A DNA stretch of 8,329 bases, taken from Candidatus Woesearchaeota archaeon (GTDB lineage Archaea > Nanobdellota > Nanobdellia > Woesearchaeales > UBA525). A model generated the notes under the pieces. The model did no database searches. It saw only the letters and a list, made by a program, of their open reading frames with translations, and had not been told where the DNA came from. Shown here piece after piece: positions 1 to 5,846 of the stretch. Both the position numbers and the translations under genes were made by a program. The stretch's first letter is position 1; the number at the start of each line of letters is the position of its first letter. The stretch is taken from positions 1 through 8,329 of the forward strand of contig JAAOYD010000084.1 in NCBI GenBank assembly GCA_018221165.1, written 5' to 3'.

Positions 1-1188
1 GCAACCAGGGAAACAGTGACTGCGAAACTGGACGCAAACAAGGAAATCTTTGTCGCGAAAGGAACTCGCACAACCGATCCTGGCTGGCACACATTCTACA
101 CTCCCTATGTCAATCTCAAGGAGGAGGAATTACCAAAACTACAGGAGAAAGAAGCCCTCCCCATTAAGCGTGTGGAATTGCATGCGAAAGAAACGCAACC
201 GCCAAAGCGCTTCACCCAATCATCCATCATCAATGAGCTTGAGAAGCGCAATCTCGGTACAAAAGCCACCAGGGCTGATGTCGTGGAGGCGTTGTTCAGG
301 CGAAACTACGTTAAGGGCGATAACAACATCGAAGGTACGGGATTAGGTATGCGCACAATTGAAACGCTTGAGAAGTACTCTCCAGAGATTATCGACCAAG
401 CACTGACCACTCATTTTGAGGAGGAACTCGAACACATCCGCGAGGACGGCAAGACTGGTGAGAAAGTACTCGAGGAAGCGAGAAGCGAATTGGATAAGCT
501 CCTGAAGAAGTTCAAGAAGCAAGAAAAGGCTATCGGCAAAGAACTCCTCGCTGCTCATCGCGAAGAGCAGGACGCGCAAGCTACCTTGTTCCCCTGTCCT
601 GTCTGCAAGAAAGGCATCTTGAAAGTCAAGTTCAGCCCAAAGAACAAGAGCAAGTTTATCGGCTGTGACGCCTATCCTGATTGTGAATTCACCGCACCCT
701 TGCCTGCAACTGGTTTCCCGAAGCCAGCAGATAAAGAGTGCGAAGAGTGCGGCAGTGGTATGCTCATGATTGTCCGTAAAGGCCGACCACCAACAATTGA
801 ATGTATCAATCCACAGTGCCCCGCCCGTAAGAAGATGGAAGCGGCGCAGCAAAAGCTGGCGAAGGAGAACGGCGAAGGCAAGCAATGTCCAAATTGCGAC
901 AAGGGCAAACTCATATTGAAGAACGGACGCTATGGCATGTTCCTTGGTTGCGATCAGTATCCAAAATGCAAGACAATCGTGAATATCCCAAAGAGCAAGG
1001 AAGAGCAGACACAGCTGGAAGAACAAAAGAAGCTTGCGAAAGCCGCGGGCGAGGGTAAAAAGTGTCCGAAATGCGGCGAAGGCACGCTCACCTTGCGCAA
1101 GTCAGCGCGTGGTTATTTCTTAGGATGCAATAAGTATCCCAAATGTAGGACTATAGTAAAAATAGAAAAAGATAAGAAAAAAGGGTAA
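1..1188 (+). CDS. topA: DNA topoisomerase I (type IA), C-terminal part, cut by left edge
   Basis: The reading frame is open to base 1, so this is the last 395 codons of a longer gene; the GTG at 16 is internal. Type IA topoisomerases relax negative supercoils by cutting one strand through a tyrosine that lies in the missing N-terminal half with the Toprim domain. Residues about 76-105 hold the family motif ELEKRNLGTKATRAD...LFRRNYV, followed by TGLGMRTIETLEKYSPEII and FEEELEHIREDGKTG. The tail has four C4 zinc ribbons with cysteines at 199/202/222/228, 247/250/268/273, 296/299/317/323 and 355/358/376/382. Ribbons 1, 3 and 4 share the GC(D/N)xYPxC signature; ribbon 2 diverges. Such fingers bind single-stranded DNA in this family. 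The identification is firm; the missing part cannot be judged. Confidence 0.95.
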   Translation, partial: ATRETVTAKLDANKEIFVAKGTRTTDPGWHTFYTPYVNLKEEELPKLQEKEALPIKRVELHAKETQPPKRFTQSSIINELEKRNLGTKATRADVVEALFRRNYVKGDNNIEGTGLGMRTIETLEKYSPEIIDQALTTHFEEELEHIREDGKTGEKVLEEARSELDKLLKKFKKQEKAIGKELLAAHREEQDAQATLFPCPVCKKGILKVKFSPKNKSKFIGCDAYPDCEFTAPLPATGFPKPADKECEECGSGMLMIVRKGRPPTIECINPQCPARKKMEAAQQKLAKENGEGKQCPNCDKGKLILKNGRYGMFLGCDQYPKCKTIVNIPKSKEEQTQLEEQKKLAKAAGEGKKCPKCGEGTLTLRKSARGYFLGCNKYPKCRTIVKIEKDKKKG

Positions 1189-1198
1189 AAAGGTTTTT
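1187..1198. terminator. Shared bidirectional oligo-T terminator (AAAAAGGTTTTT)
   Basis: topA (+) ends at 1188 and the K/R protein gene (-) ends at 1197. The 12 bases joining them are a run of five A, then GG, then five T, so each transcript meets a T5 run just past or within its stop codon. Archaeal termination mainly needs oligo-T in the non-template strand, so this short element could serve both genes. It is an inference from composition. Confidence 0.45.
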
Positions 1199-1811
1199 AT
1201 CGGCGCTTCTTTCGGCGGACCGGTTTCTTTCGCTTGACGACTTTCTTCTTCGCCTTGCGCTTCACCGTTCGCTTCTTCGTCGCTTTCTTCCGCTTGGCAG
1301 GTTTCCGCTTCTTAGCGACTTTCTTCTTCGCCTTTCGCTTGACCTTTCGCTTGGCAGGTTTCCGCTTCTTAGCGACTTTGCGCTTCGCCTTTCGCTTCGC
1401 AGGTTTCCGCTTCTTAGCGACTTTCCGCTTGGTCTTGCGCTTAGCAACCTTGCGTTTCGTCGTCTTTCGCTTGACCTTCCTCTTGGCAGGCTTTCGCTTA
1501 GCAACTTTTCGCTTGGTCGTCTTTCGCTTGACCTTTCGCTTCGCAGGCTTTCGCTTAGCAACCTTTCTCTTGGTCGTCTTTCGCTTCACCTTGCGCTTCG
1601 TTGTCTTCCTTTTCGCCGTCTTGCGCTTCGCAGGCTTACGCTTAGCAACCTTTCTCTTGGCCGTCTTGCGCTTCGCAGGCTTCCGCTTGGCGACTTTGCG
1701 CTTCGTCTTCCGCTTCGCAGGCTTTCGCTTAGCAACCTTTCTCTTGGTTGTCTTGCGCTTAGCAGGCTTCCGCTTGACGACTCGTCGCTTCGTCTTTTTC
1801 TTTGCCACCAT
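1197..1811 (-). CDS. Highly basic Lys/Arg repeat protein, histone-H1-tail-like
   Basis: The 204 residues use only K, R, V, A, P and T besides the start Met. There are no acidic, aromatic, Gly, Ser or Leu residues. It is about 35 KRK blocks separated by one- or two-residue spacers (PA, VA, TT, TA, V, T), so the period is about 4-5 residues, with longer K-rich spacers near the C-terminus. Such chains are disordered and strongly polycationic, comparable to linker-histone tails and bacterial Hc1 or AlgP tails. DNA or RNA compaction is therefore likely but inferred. The antisense frame is also open, but the minus strand is chosen because it has a TATA box at 1862-1871 and a GAGGTGA site seven bases before ATG 1811, and because the K/R/P/A/T/V composition is coherent. 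The neighbouring topoisomerase is convergent, so it is not an operon partner. Confidence 0.8.
   Translation of the reverse strand: MVAKKKTKRRVVKRKPAKRKTTKRKVAKRKPAKRKTKRKVAKRKPAKRKTAKRKVAKRKPAKRKTAKRKTTKRKVKRKTTKRKVAKRKPAKRKVKRKTTKRKVAKRKPAKRKVKRKTTKRKVAKRKTKRKVAKKRKPAKRKAKRKVAKKRKPAKRKVKRKAKKKVAKKRKPAKRKKATKKRTVKRKAKKKVVKRKKPVRRKKRR
1232..1800 (-). repeat. Degenerate in-frame 12-15 bp tandem repeats inside the K/R gene
   Basis: Read on the plus strand, units such as cgcttcgcaggctttcgctt and cttagcaacctt recur with substitutions through most of the gene. Each unit encodes KRK plus its spacer. Unit length varies in whole codons, as expected from slippage or unequal recombination under selection for the reading frame. 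There are no unique spacers, so this is not a CRISPR array. Confidence 0.7.
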
Positions 1812-1818
1812 GGGGTGT

Positions 1819-1825
1819 TCACCTC
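1819..1825 (-). promoter_or_regulatory. Shine-Dalgarno site GAGGTGA of the K/R protein gene
   Basis: On the minus strand GAGGTGA lies seven bases before ATG 1811. It is a near-perfect anti-16S match and one of the reasons for calling the gene on this strand. Confidence 0.7.
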
Positions 1826-1861
1826 ATACCAAACAATAATAGTGCAAAACCGGGAAAATGC

Positions 1862-1871
1862 ATATATAAAG
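1862..1871 (-). promoter_or_regulatory. TATA box of the K/R protein gene
   Basis: The minus strand reads CTTTATATAT. A start site 26-27 bp downstream would fall near 1840, leaving a leader of about 29 nt that contains the Shine-Dalgarno site. It lies in an AT-rich gap between the truncated dph gene and the K/R gene. Confidence 0.65.
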
Positions 1872-1910
1872 TTTTAGTTTTTAAACAACAAAACATAGAG
1901 AAAAGAAACC

Positions 1911-2174
1911 TTAACGCCACGTCGCGTGACCGAGATGAATAAGCAAGTCGAAACCAAGTTTGTCCACACCTAATGGGATATCGCAGGCACCATATGCAGA
2001 ACCGCCCCAAAAACACAACTCTATTTCAGGTAATTCTTTCGCAACTGCGTTCTGGATTGTCTTCGCTTCTGGTTTCAAACCATCAGGTAACTGTATCAAG
2101 ACGCGCTTCACTTTTTCACTCTTGATTTTCGCGATAATCTCCTCGACGGAGAGGTCGTAGTACTCATTTGCCAT
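1911..2174 (-). CDS. Truncated Dph1/Dph2 N-terminal domain (probable remnant)
   Basis: The 87 residues match the start of the archaeal diphthamide synthase Dph2, the radical [4Fe-4S] enzyme that adds the 3-amino-3-carboxypropyl group to a histidine of elongation factor 2. Visible motifs are KRVLIQLPDGLKPEA (residues 23-37), YGACD with the first cluster cysteine C64, and LLIHLGHA (77-84). The family is normally about 320-350 residues with three cluster cysteines from three domains. Here homology stops right after LGHA and the frame ends TWR-stop. The other minus-strand frames downstream do not resume the family sequence, so this is a deletion or replacement rather than one frameshift. The fragment keeps an ATG and a well-placed TATA box. 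One of three cysteines cannot support the known reaction, so it is probably a decaying gene, although its frame is undamaged. Confidence 0.75.
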   Translation of the reverse strand: MANEYYDLSVEEIIAKIKSEKVKRVLIQLPDGLKPEAKTIQNAVAKELPEIELCFWGGSAYGACDIPLGVDKLGFDLLIHLGHATWR

Positions 2175-2196
2175 AAATGAGAAGAAACAGGAAGGA

Positions 2197-2205
2197 ATTA
2201 TAAAG
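2197..2205 (-). promoter_or_regulatory. TATA box of the truncated dph gene
   Basis: The minus strand reads CTTTATAAT, centred about 27 bp before the ATG at 2174, so the transcript would be leaderless. No Shine-Dalgarno site is visible, which agrees. Confidence 0.6.
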
Positions 2206-2219
2206 ATTGCTGCGAGCTT

Positions 2220-2702
2220 TTAGCCAAAGAACTCATGCTTGATCTGCGTGAGAACATCGATGTTCTGTTGCGCATGTGGGAATCCTGGTTCCAACGCTTC
2301 CGCAATCATATAGTGTTCAATTGCGTGGTCAAAGTCTGCGACACTTGCTTCATCTGCTTGTCTGAAGCGCGCAACGTAGTTTGCTGCGTAATCAAAATGA
2401 TAGTGCGGGTTCGAATCATCAAGTGTTAACGCATAGGCAAAGTGCTCATGCGCGTCATCGAAACGTCCTTGCTCAAAATACAGCAGCGCGAGATTATAAT
2501 GTGCATTCTCATATGTAGGGTCTAAAGCTAAAGCAGAAAGGTAGAGTGCTTCTGCACGTTCCAAATCTCCTTCATGGTAAGCATAGTATGCTGCATTGTT
2601 CAGCGCTGCTGGATCGCCATCACTCTTGATGAGGTAGGTTGCCGCAGTTACACTGCCTATCAGTATGAGGCCCACTATTACTGCTATGAAGAGTCGTTTC
2701 AT
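2220..2702 (-). CDS. Membrane-anchored TPR protein
   Basis: The 160-residue protein begins MKR and then a hydrophobic segment (about 4-24) that acts as an uncleaved signal anchor or signal peptide. It is followed by about three tetratricopeptide repeats. The first, residues 32-63, has the classic pattern NNAAYYAYHEGDLERAEALY...ALDP; the second is 65-98; the third, 99-141, is longer and looser. TPRs hold protein partners, here probably on the outer face of the membrane. The frame is open up to 2792, but ATG 2702 is chosen because GGGGTGGG precedes it closely, the signal anchor starts there, and the upstream part would overlap the previous gene. It is the third gene of the minus-strand operon, 34 bp after the Cys-rich membrane protein. 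The partner is unknown. Confidence 0.85.
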   Translation of the reverse strand: MKRLFIAVIVGLILIGSVTAATYLIKSDGDPAALNNAAYYAYHEGDLERAEALYLSALALDPTYENAHYNLALLYFEQGRFDDAHEHFAYALTLDDSNPHYHFDYAANYVARFRQADEASVADFDHAIEHYMIAEALEPGFPHAQQNIDVLTQIKHEFFG

Positions 2703-2736
2703 GTACCCACCCCAATAATAAATATGAAAAGTGGTT

Positions 2737-3537
2737 TTAGACATTAACCGCGTAGGTCGCCGTATCGATGATACCTTCGCCTGTCTTCCCAATCAGCTTC
2801 ACTTCAACGATGAAGTCATCACCAGGGTCGTAGTACGCTCCTGTAGGAATGCTGAAGAGATAACCTGAGCTGTAGGAATCACTATCCCTATCAACAGTGT
2901 AGCTCCTCTTCTCACCAGCAGGTATCAAAGGAAGGCTATATTCACCGTAGGGATTCTCGCCGTCTTCCTCTTCATCCATTGGCTGAGCAAGGTAGTACAA
3001 GGCATCGTCAGTCTTCACCCATATCTCAACACGTGCGCTGAGTATCTCATCAACACCGTTATCAATTCTGAAGCTGACTTCACTCACCTTTGCTGTGCTG
3101 CCGTCATTCTCAATGAAGTCAACATTTGTTATCTTGATGGTACGTTCGCCGCTGAGGTCTGGACTAGCTTTGCAGATCATGTCATCGTTGCACACTGCTT
3201 CTCGGCAGTCGCTGTTCAGTTCGCAGTCTTTACCTTCGTCGCAGGAGTTGCAGCTACTACCGCCGCAGTCAACGTCAGTTTCATCTTGATTCTTGATACC
3301 GTCAAGACAGGTTTCGGTCGGTTCAGGCTCGGGTTCAACCTCGGGCTCTTCGGTTTCGTTGGTTTCCGGTGGTGCAACGTCAGTGTCTTCCTCGACGTCG
3401 TCTGTCACTTCGTCCGGGTCGCAGTCGTTGTCGCCCAGGTAGCTGAAGATAAGCAGCATCGCGAGTATGCCAATGATAACCAAATAAATGGTGCGTTCCA
3501 TTAATCGTCCTGAATACCTGATTACTATCTCTCCCAT
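2737..3537 (-). CDS. Single-pass surface protein with Cys-rich CxDGIKN...DCGG module
   Basis: The 266-residue protein has a short basic N-terminus, one transmembrane helix (about 17-34), a Pro/Glu/Thr/Asp linker (36-76), an eight-cysteine module (C77, C91, C96, C99, C105, C111, C116, C122) and a C-terminal part (about 130-266) whose alternating hydrophobic pattern suggests a beta-sandwich. The module begins CLDGIKNQDETDVDCGG and continues SxCxxC...GKDC...DC, a pattern found in many secreted bacterial and DPANN-archaeal proteins; the cysteines probably form disulfides or bind metal outside the cell. The frame is open to 3624, but ATG 3537 is chosen because AGGTGA precedes it by four bases. That site overlaps the TGA of the upstream ATPase gene, leaving only 4 bp between the genes and suggesting coupled translation. 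Its role is unknown. Confidence 0.85.
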   Translation of the reverse strand: MGEIVIRYSGRLMERTIYLVIIGILAMLLIFSYLGDNDCDPDEVTDDVEEDTDVAPPETNETEEPEVEPEPEPTETCLDGIKNQDETDVDCGGSSCNSCDEGKDCELNSDCREAVCNDDMICKASPDLSGERTIKITNVDFIENDGSTAKVSEVSFRIDNGVDEILSARVEIWVKTDDALYYLAQPMDEEEDGENPYGEYSLPLIPAGEKRSYTVDRDSDSYSSGYLFSIPTGAYYDPGDDFIVEVKLIGKTGEGIIDTATYAVNV

Positions 3538-3541
3538 GGTT

Positions 3542-4690
3542 TCACCTTTTATTCTCGTCGAGTTCTTCGACGAGGCTTTGGATGACATCTTCGACTTCGA
3601 TACTATTGTCCTCTTCGTCCTCAACTGACTCTTCCGCGTTGGTCACGATCTCCCCAAGGAGTTCTGCGTCCGCGGCTGTGCTGCTTGTAAGAATACTTTC
3701 GTCAAGCTCTTCTTTCTTCTCTTTCTTCTTCTCCTTCTTCTCTTTCTTCCACCTTCTGGTTGGTGGTTCCGGAGGTTCTTCATCGACGAATTTGATACTG
3801 AATCGACCACCGCTGTTACCAGTCTCTATCTTGATGCTCTTCTGGACGAGTTTGCCCGCGGCTGATTTCATGCCAGTAAGTGATTGCTGCATTTTCTCGA
3901 CGTGTTTGGTTTCAGGCTTGGGCGGTTTCGGTGGCGGTCCTGCCTTGATGCTCAGTTCAATGGCGCGGTCACGCGCAATCGTGAGGAGTCTCACAGGATT
4001 CTTCTTGGAACGGACGACGAGCTTGTTCAGTTCGTCTTTGTCAAATGGATGTGTGAGATAACCACCGACAAGTTCGATACGTTTCTGAATAAGGTCGCGG
4101 AGTGCTGCTGTAGGCATATCTTCGAGCACAACTTTGAGCTCGTCTTTGCCGTAGCTCTCGTGTTCTTTCAGGACACGTTCGAGCGCGAGCAACACTTGGC
4201 CGCCTGGGCAGGTGTGGAGAATATCTTGGAGAAGGTGTCGGTTTTCCTTGGCGAGCAACTGGGCGTCGTCAATGATGATGAGCACGCGTTTCTTGCGGAG
4301 CTTCTGCAGGAGGAAGGGTGTGAGCTCGTCTTTCTTGAGCTTCTCATGGGGTTTGGTCATGGTTTTCTCTATAGGATTCAACGCCGCGTCCAGGAGTGTC
4401 TTGAAGAAGAGCTTGCTACTGGTTACTGGCTTACCGCTGATGCGGACAACTTTGAGTGTGAAGAAGCTGAATCGCAATTGCTGCGAGAGCCAATTGAGCA
4501 AAGTCGTCTTGCCGCTACCTCTCACCCCTTGGATGATGCCGAAGCGTTCCTGTTTGATAACAAAGAGGTTGAGACGTTCACGTTCCTCTTCACGATCGAC
4601 TAAGAACTCGATAATCTTCTTTTTCGGGCGTTCTATGAAAGGGTCTTCCCTGTAGCCGAGTTTCTTCTGCCAGTCAAGTACGAACCCCAC
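3542..4690 (-). CDS. AAA+ ATPase, ExeA/Orc-like
   Basis: Residues here are numbered from the farthest upstream GTG (4699); the preferred start is three codons later. The N-terminus has WQKKLGYREDPF (10-21), resembling the motif before the ATPase domain of ExeA-like proteins. Walker A is GVRGSGKT (58-65). Walker B is VLIIIDD (139-145), with Asp where most relatives have the catalytic Glu. KKNPVRLLTIARDRA resembles the sensor-2 region of Orc/ExeA proteins. After about residue 260 come a Pro/Lys segment, a possible small folded part, a Lys-rich stretch and an acidic tail. GTG 4690 (382 residues) is preferred over GTG 4699 because GGTGAG lies four bases before it and a TATA box sits about 24 bp upstream. 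It heads an operon with a surface protein and a TPR protein, so it may energise assembly of an envelope structure; that is inference. Confidence 0.85.
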   Translation of the reverse strand: MGFVLDWQKKLGYREDPFIERPKKKIIEFLVDREEERERLNLFVIKQERFGIIQGVRGSGKTTLLNWLSQQLRFSFFTLKVVRISGKPVTSSKLFFKTLLDAALNPIEKTMTKPHEKLKKDELTPFLLQKLRKKRVLIIIDDAQLLAKENRHLLQDILHTCPGGQVLLALERVLKEHESYGKDELKVVLEDMPTAALRDLIQKRIELVGGYLTHPFDKDELNKLVVRSKKNPVRLLTIARDRAIELSIKAGPPPKPPKPETKHVEKMQQSLTGMKSAAGKLVQKSIKIETGNSGGRFSIKFVDEEPPEPPTRRWKKEKKEKKKEKKEELDESILTSSTAADAELLGEIVTNAEESVEDEEDNSIEVEDVIQSLVEELDENKR

Positions 4691-4709
4691 AACACTCACC
4701 GCTTATTGG

Positions 4710-4718
4710 TTATAAAAG
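4710..4718 (-). promoter_or_regulatory. TATA box of the AAA+ ATPase operon
   Basis: The minus strand reads CTTTTATAA, centred about 24 bp from GTG 4690 and only 15 bp from GTG 4699, which supports the later start. A second AT-rich element (TTTTTAATAT, minus strand) lies a few bases further upstream and could serve instead. Confidence 0.5.
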
Positions 4719-4725
4719 GGATATT

Positions 4726-4730
4726 AAAAA
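4726..4730 (-). terminator. Oligo-T terminator after eS1
   Basis: Immediately after the eS1 stop the minus strand reads CCTTTTTAATATCCCTTTT. This is a T5 run followed by a T4 run, typical of archaeal termination. It overlaps the promoter of the ATPase operon, so the two genes are probably separate units. Confidence 0.45.
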
Positions 4731-4732
4731 GG

Positions 4733-5578
4733 TTACTTTTTCTCCTCAGGAGCTGGTTCAGGTTCTGGAGCCGCTTCCTTCTTCGGTTTCTCGTCCGTAG
4801 AAGGCTTCTCCTCGGATTCAGCTTCTTTCTTCTCCTCTGGAGTGTCCTCCTTCGGAGTTTCTTTCTCCTCAGGCTTGTCTTTGGTCTCTTCCTTCACATC
4901 AGCCGCTTCTTCAGGAGCCACATCCTCAGTTACTTGCTCCTTCTTGTCTTCCTCGGTTTCTTGGATGTCAGGAGTAGCTGCAGTAGCTTTCTGCGAAAGC
5001 AGGATGCAAGCTTTGACTTCGACACTCTTAATCGGATGATGGGCACTTGCCACTTCTTTGAGGGTGCGCTGGAGCTTGTGCTGGATGAGGTCCTGCACGA
5101 GCTGATCGAACGTGGTTTCCTTGAGGAGTTGCTTAATCCGCTCCCTGACAGTGAGTCTGATTGCGGTCTGTGCACCTCGGGATGCGCGGTTGGCGGTGAA
5201 CGCCATGGGCTTGATGCGTACCAATTGTTCCTTGCCAACACGAACGATGAAGCTATCGATGACCTTCGAGCGACCCCGTCGCACGACACGCTTCATCTGA
5301 CTCGGCAGCACTTCGTAGCCAATGACTGAGGCGATGCCGTTACCTTCGTGCACTTTCGTGATGACGAAGCTGATTTCGATGCCCTGATTACGCATATCAT
5401 TAGTGAGATGCATCAGGTTGATTGTGATGTTCTTGCCCATGAGGAGCTGCGAATCTGAGACATAGCTCTCGCCGAGACCGGTGTTGTCGAAGCTCTTCGG
5501 CGCCACGAGTGCGCACCATTTCTTCTTCGCTTTGGCCTTGCCGGCCTTCTTAACAATCTTTTTCTGAGGTTTTGCCAT
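4733..5578 (-). CDS. rps3ae: 30S ribosomal protein eS1 (S3Ae) with acidic C-terminal extension
   Basis: eS1 is an archaeal/eukaryotic small-subunit protein near the mRNA exit site on the platform. The basic N-terminus leads into KKWCALVAPKSFD (19-31), then GESYVSDSQLLMGK, MRNQGIEISFVITKVHEGN and VRRGRSKVIDSFIVRV, and ends near EVKACILLSQ (187-196), all family-typical. Archaeal eS1 is usually about 200-225 residues. This one has 281 because of a low-complexity tail (about 203-281) made almost only of Glu, Lys, Pro, Asp, Thr and Ala. ATG 5578 is chosen because AGGTGAT lies about eight bases upstream; the farther GTG at 5590 falls inside that site. No close TATA box is evident; the nearest good one is at 5714-5724, which would give a leader of about 110 nt. 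The gene appears monocistronic. Confidence 0.95.
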   Translation of the reverse strand: MAKPQKKIVKKAGKAKAKKKWCALVAPKSFDNTGLGESYVSDSQLLMGKNITINLMHLTNDMRNQGIEISFVITKVHEGNGIASVIGYEVLPSQMKRVVRRGRSKVIDSFIVRVGKEQLVRIKPMAFTANRASRGAQTAIRLTVRERIKQLLKETTFDQLVQDLIQHKLQRTLKEVASAHHPIKSVEVKACILLSQKATAATPDIQETEEDKKEQVTEDVAPEEAADVKEETKDKPEEKETPKEDTPEEKKEAESEEKPSTDEKPKKEAAPEPEPAPEEKK

Positions 5579-5627
5579 TGTGAGTATCACCTGTATATTC
5601 TTCGTTGGATTATTGAATGTACTAGTC

Positions 5628-5661
5628 GGGGTCGTCCAGCCCCTCGGCAGATATGTTGGAC
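5628..5661 (-). promoter_or_regulatory. Possible alternative hairpins in the eS1 leader
   Basis: In the minus-strand transcript GTCCA (5661-5657) can pair with TGGAC (5638-5634). Alternatively GGGG (5643-5640) can pair with CCCC (5631-5628), which places TGGAC in a loop. The two folds exclude each other. The stems are only four to five pairs, so chance is a real possibility. Confidence 0.2.
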
Positions 5662-5713
5662 TTGGCGGCTCGGAGCCACATAGGTAAAATGGTAGCCTTC
5701 GTGAACAACGGGC

Positions 5714-5724
5714 TCTTTTTAAAG
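5714..5724 (-). promoter_or_regulatory. Candidate distant TATA box for eS1
   Basis: The minus strand reads GCTTTAAAAAG. It is the best TATA-like sequence upstream of eS1 and would start transcription near 5692-5698, giving a leader of roughly 110-120 nt. The element is nearly palindromic, so it could also act on the plus strand towards the tRNA, although the tRNA has a better box nearby. Confidence 0.3.
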
Positions 5725-5738
5725 CTTACGTCAGAAAC

Positions 5739-5748
5739 CTATATATAT
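5739..5748 (+). promoter_or_regulatory. TATA box of tRNA-Pro
   Basis: CTATATATAT is centred about 30 bp before the mature 5' end at 5774. This predicts a start near 5770 and a very short 5' leader for RNase P to remove. Confidence 0.65.
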
Positions 5749-5773
5749 GGTAAGATGAGCCTGAACGCATCAA

Positions 5774-5846
5774 GGGGCTATAGTGTAGCTTGGTATCACT
5801 CCGGGTTTGGGGCCTGGCGACCGGGGTTCGAATCCTCGTAGCCCCA
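5774..5846 (+). tRNA. tRNA-Pro (anticodon UGG)
   Basis: The full cloverleaf folds by hand. The acceptor stem GGGGCTA/TAGCCCC is perfect over seven pairs, and position 8 is T. The D arm GTGT...TCAC has three pairs and a GG in its loop. The anticodon stem CCGGG/CCTGG (one G-U) encloses loop TTTGGGG with TGG at 5808-5810 and G at position 37, as usual for proline tRNAs. The variable loop is four bases. The T stem CGGGG/CCTCG (one G-U) encloses TTCGAAT. The discriminator is A5846 and CCA is not encoded, so it must be added enzymatically. There is no intron. It reads proline codons, with UGG able to wobble. Confidence 0.95.

Noticed and set aside
343..1026. 227-codon minus-strand frame inside topA
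   Set aside because: It lies antisense to clearly conserved topoisomerase sequence, shows no recognisable motif and has no promoter.
1232..1800. CRISPR array
   Set aside because: The repeats are short, contiguous, variable in length by whole codons and lie inside one open frame. There are no unique spacers.
1234..1839. Long plus-strand frame opposite the K/R protein gene
   Set aside because: It is the complement of a repeat made of K/R codons and gives an F/R/L/A-rich nonsense repeat. It has no Shine-Dalgarno site or promoter, and the minus strand has both.
1819..2016. Frameshifted continuation of dph in another frame
   Set aside because: The 65-codon frame that overlaps the end of the fragment shows none of the remaining Dph1/Dph2 motifs or cysteines.
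3884..4603. 239-codon plus-strand frame inside the AAA+ gene
   Set aside because: It is antisense to the Walker A and B coding region; its composition reflects the complement of the real gene.
4706..5329. 207-codon plus-strand frame over eS1
   Set aside because: It is the complement of the Glu/Lys-rich tail and core of eS1. No independent evidence supports it.
5653..5841. 62-codon frame running into tRNA-Pro
   Set aside because: It overlaps the tRNA gene and its TATA box and matches no known protein.
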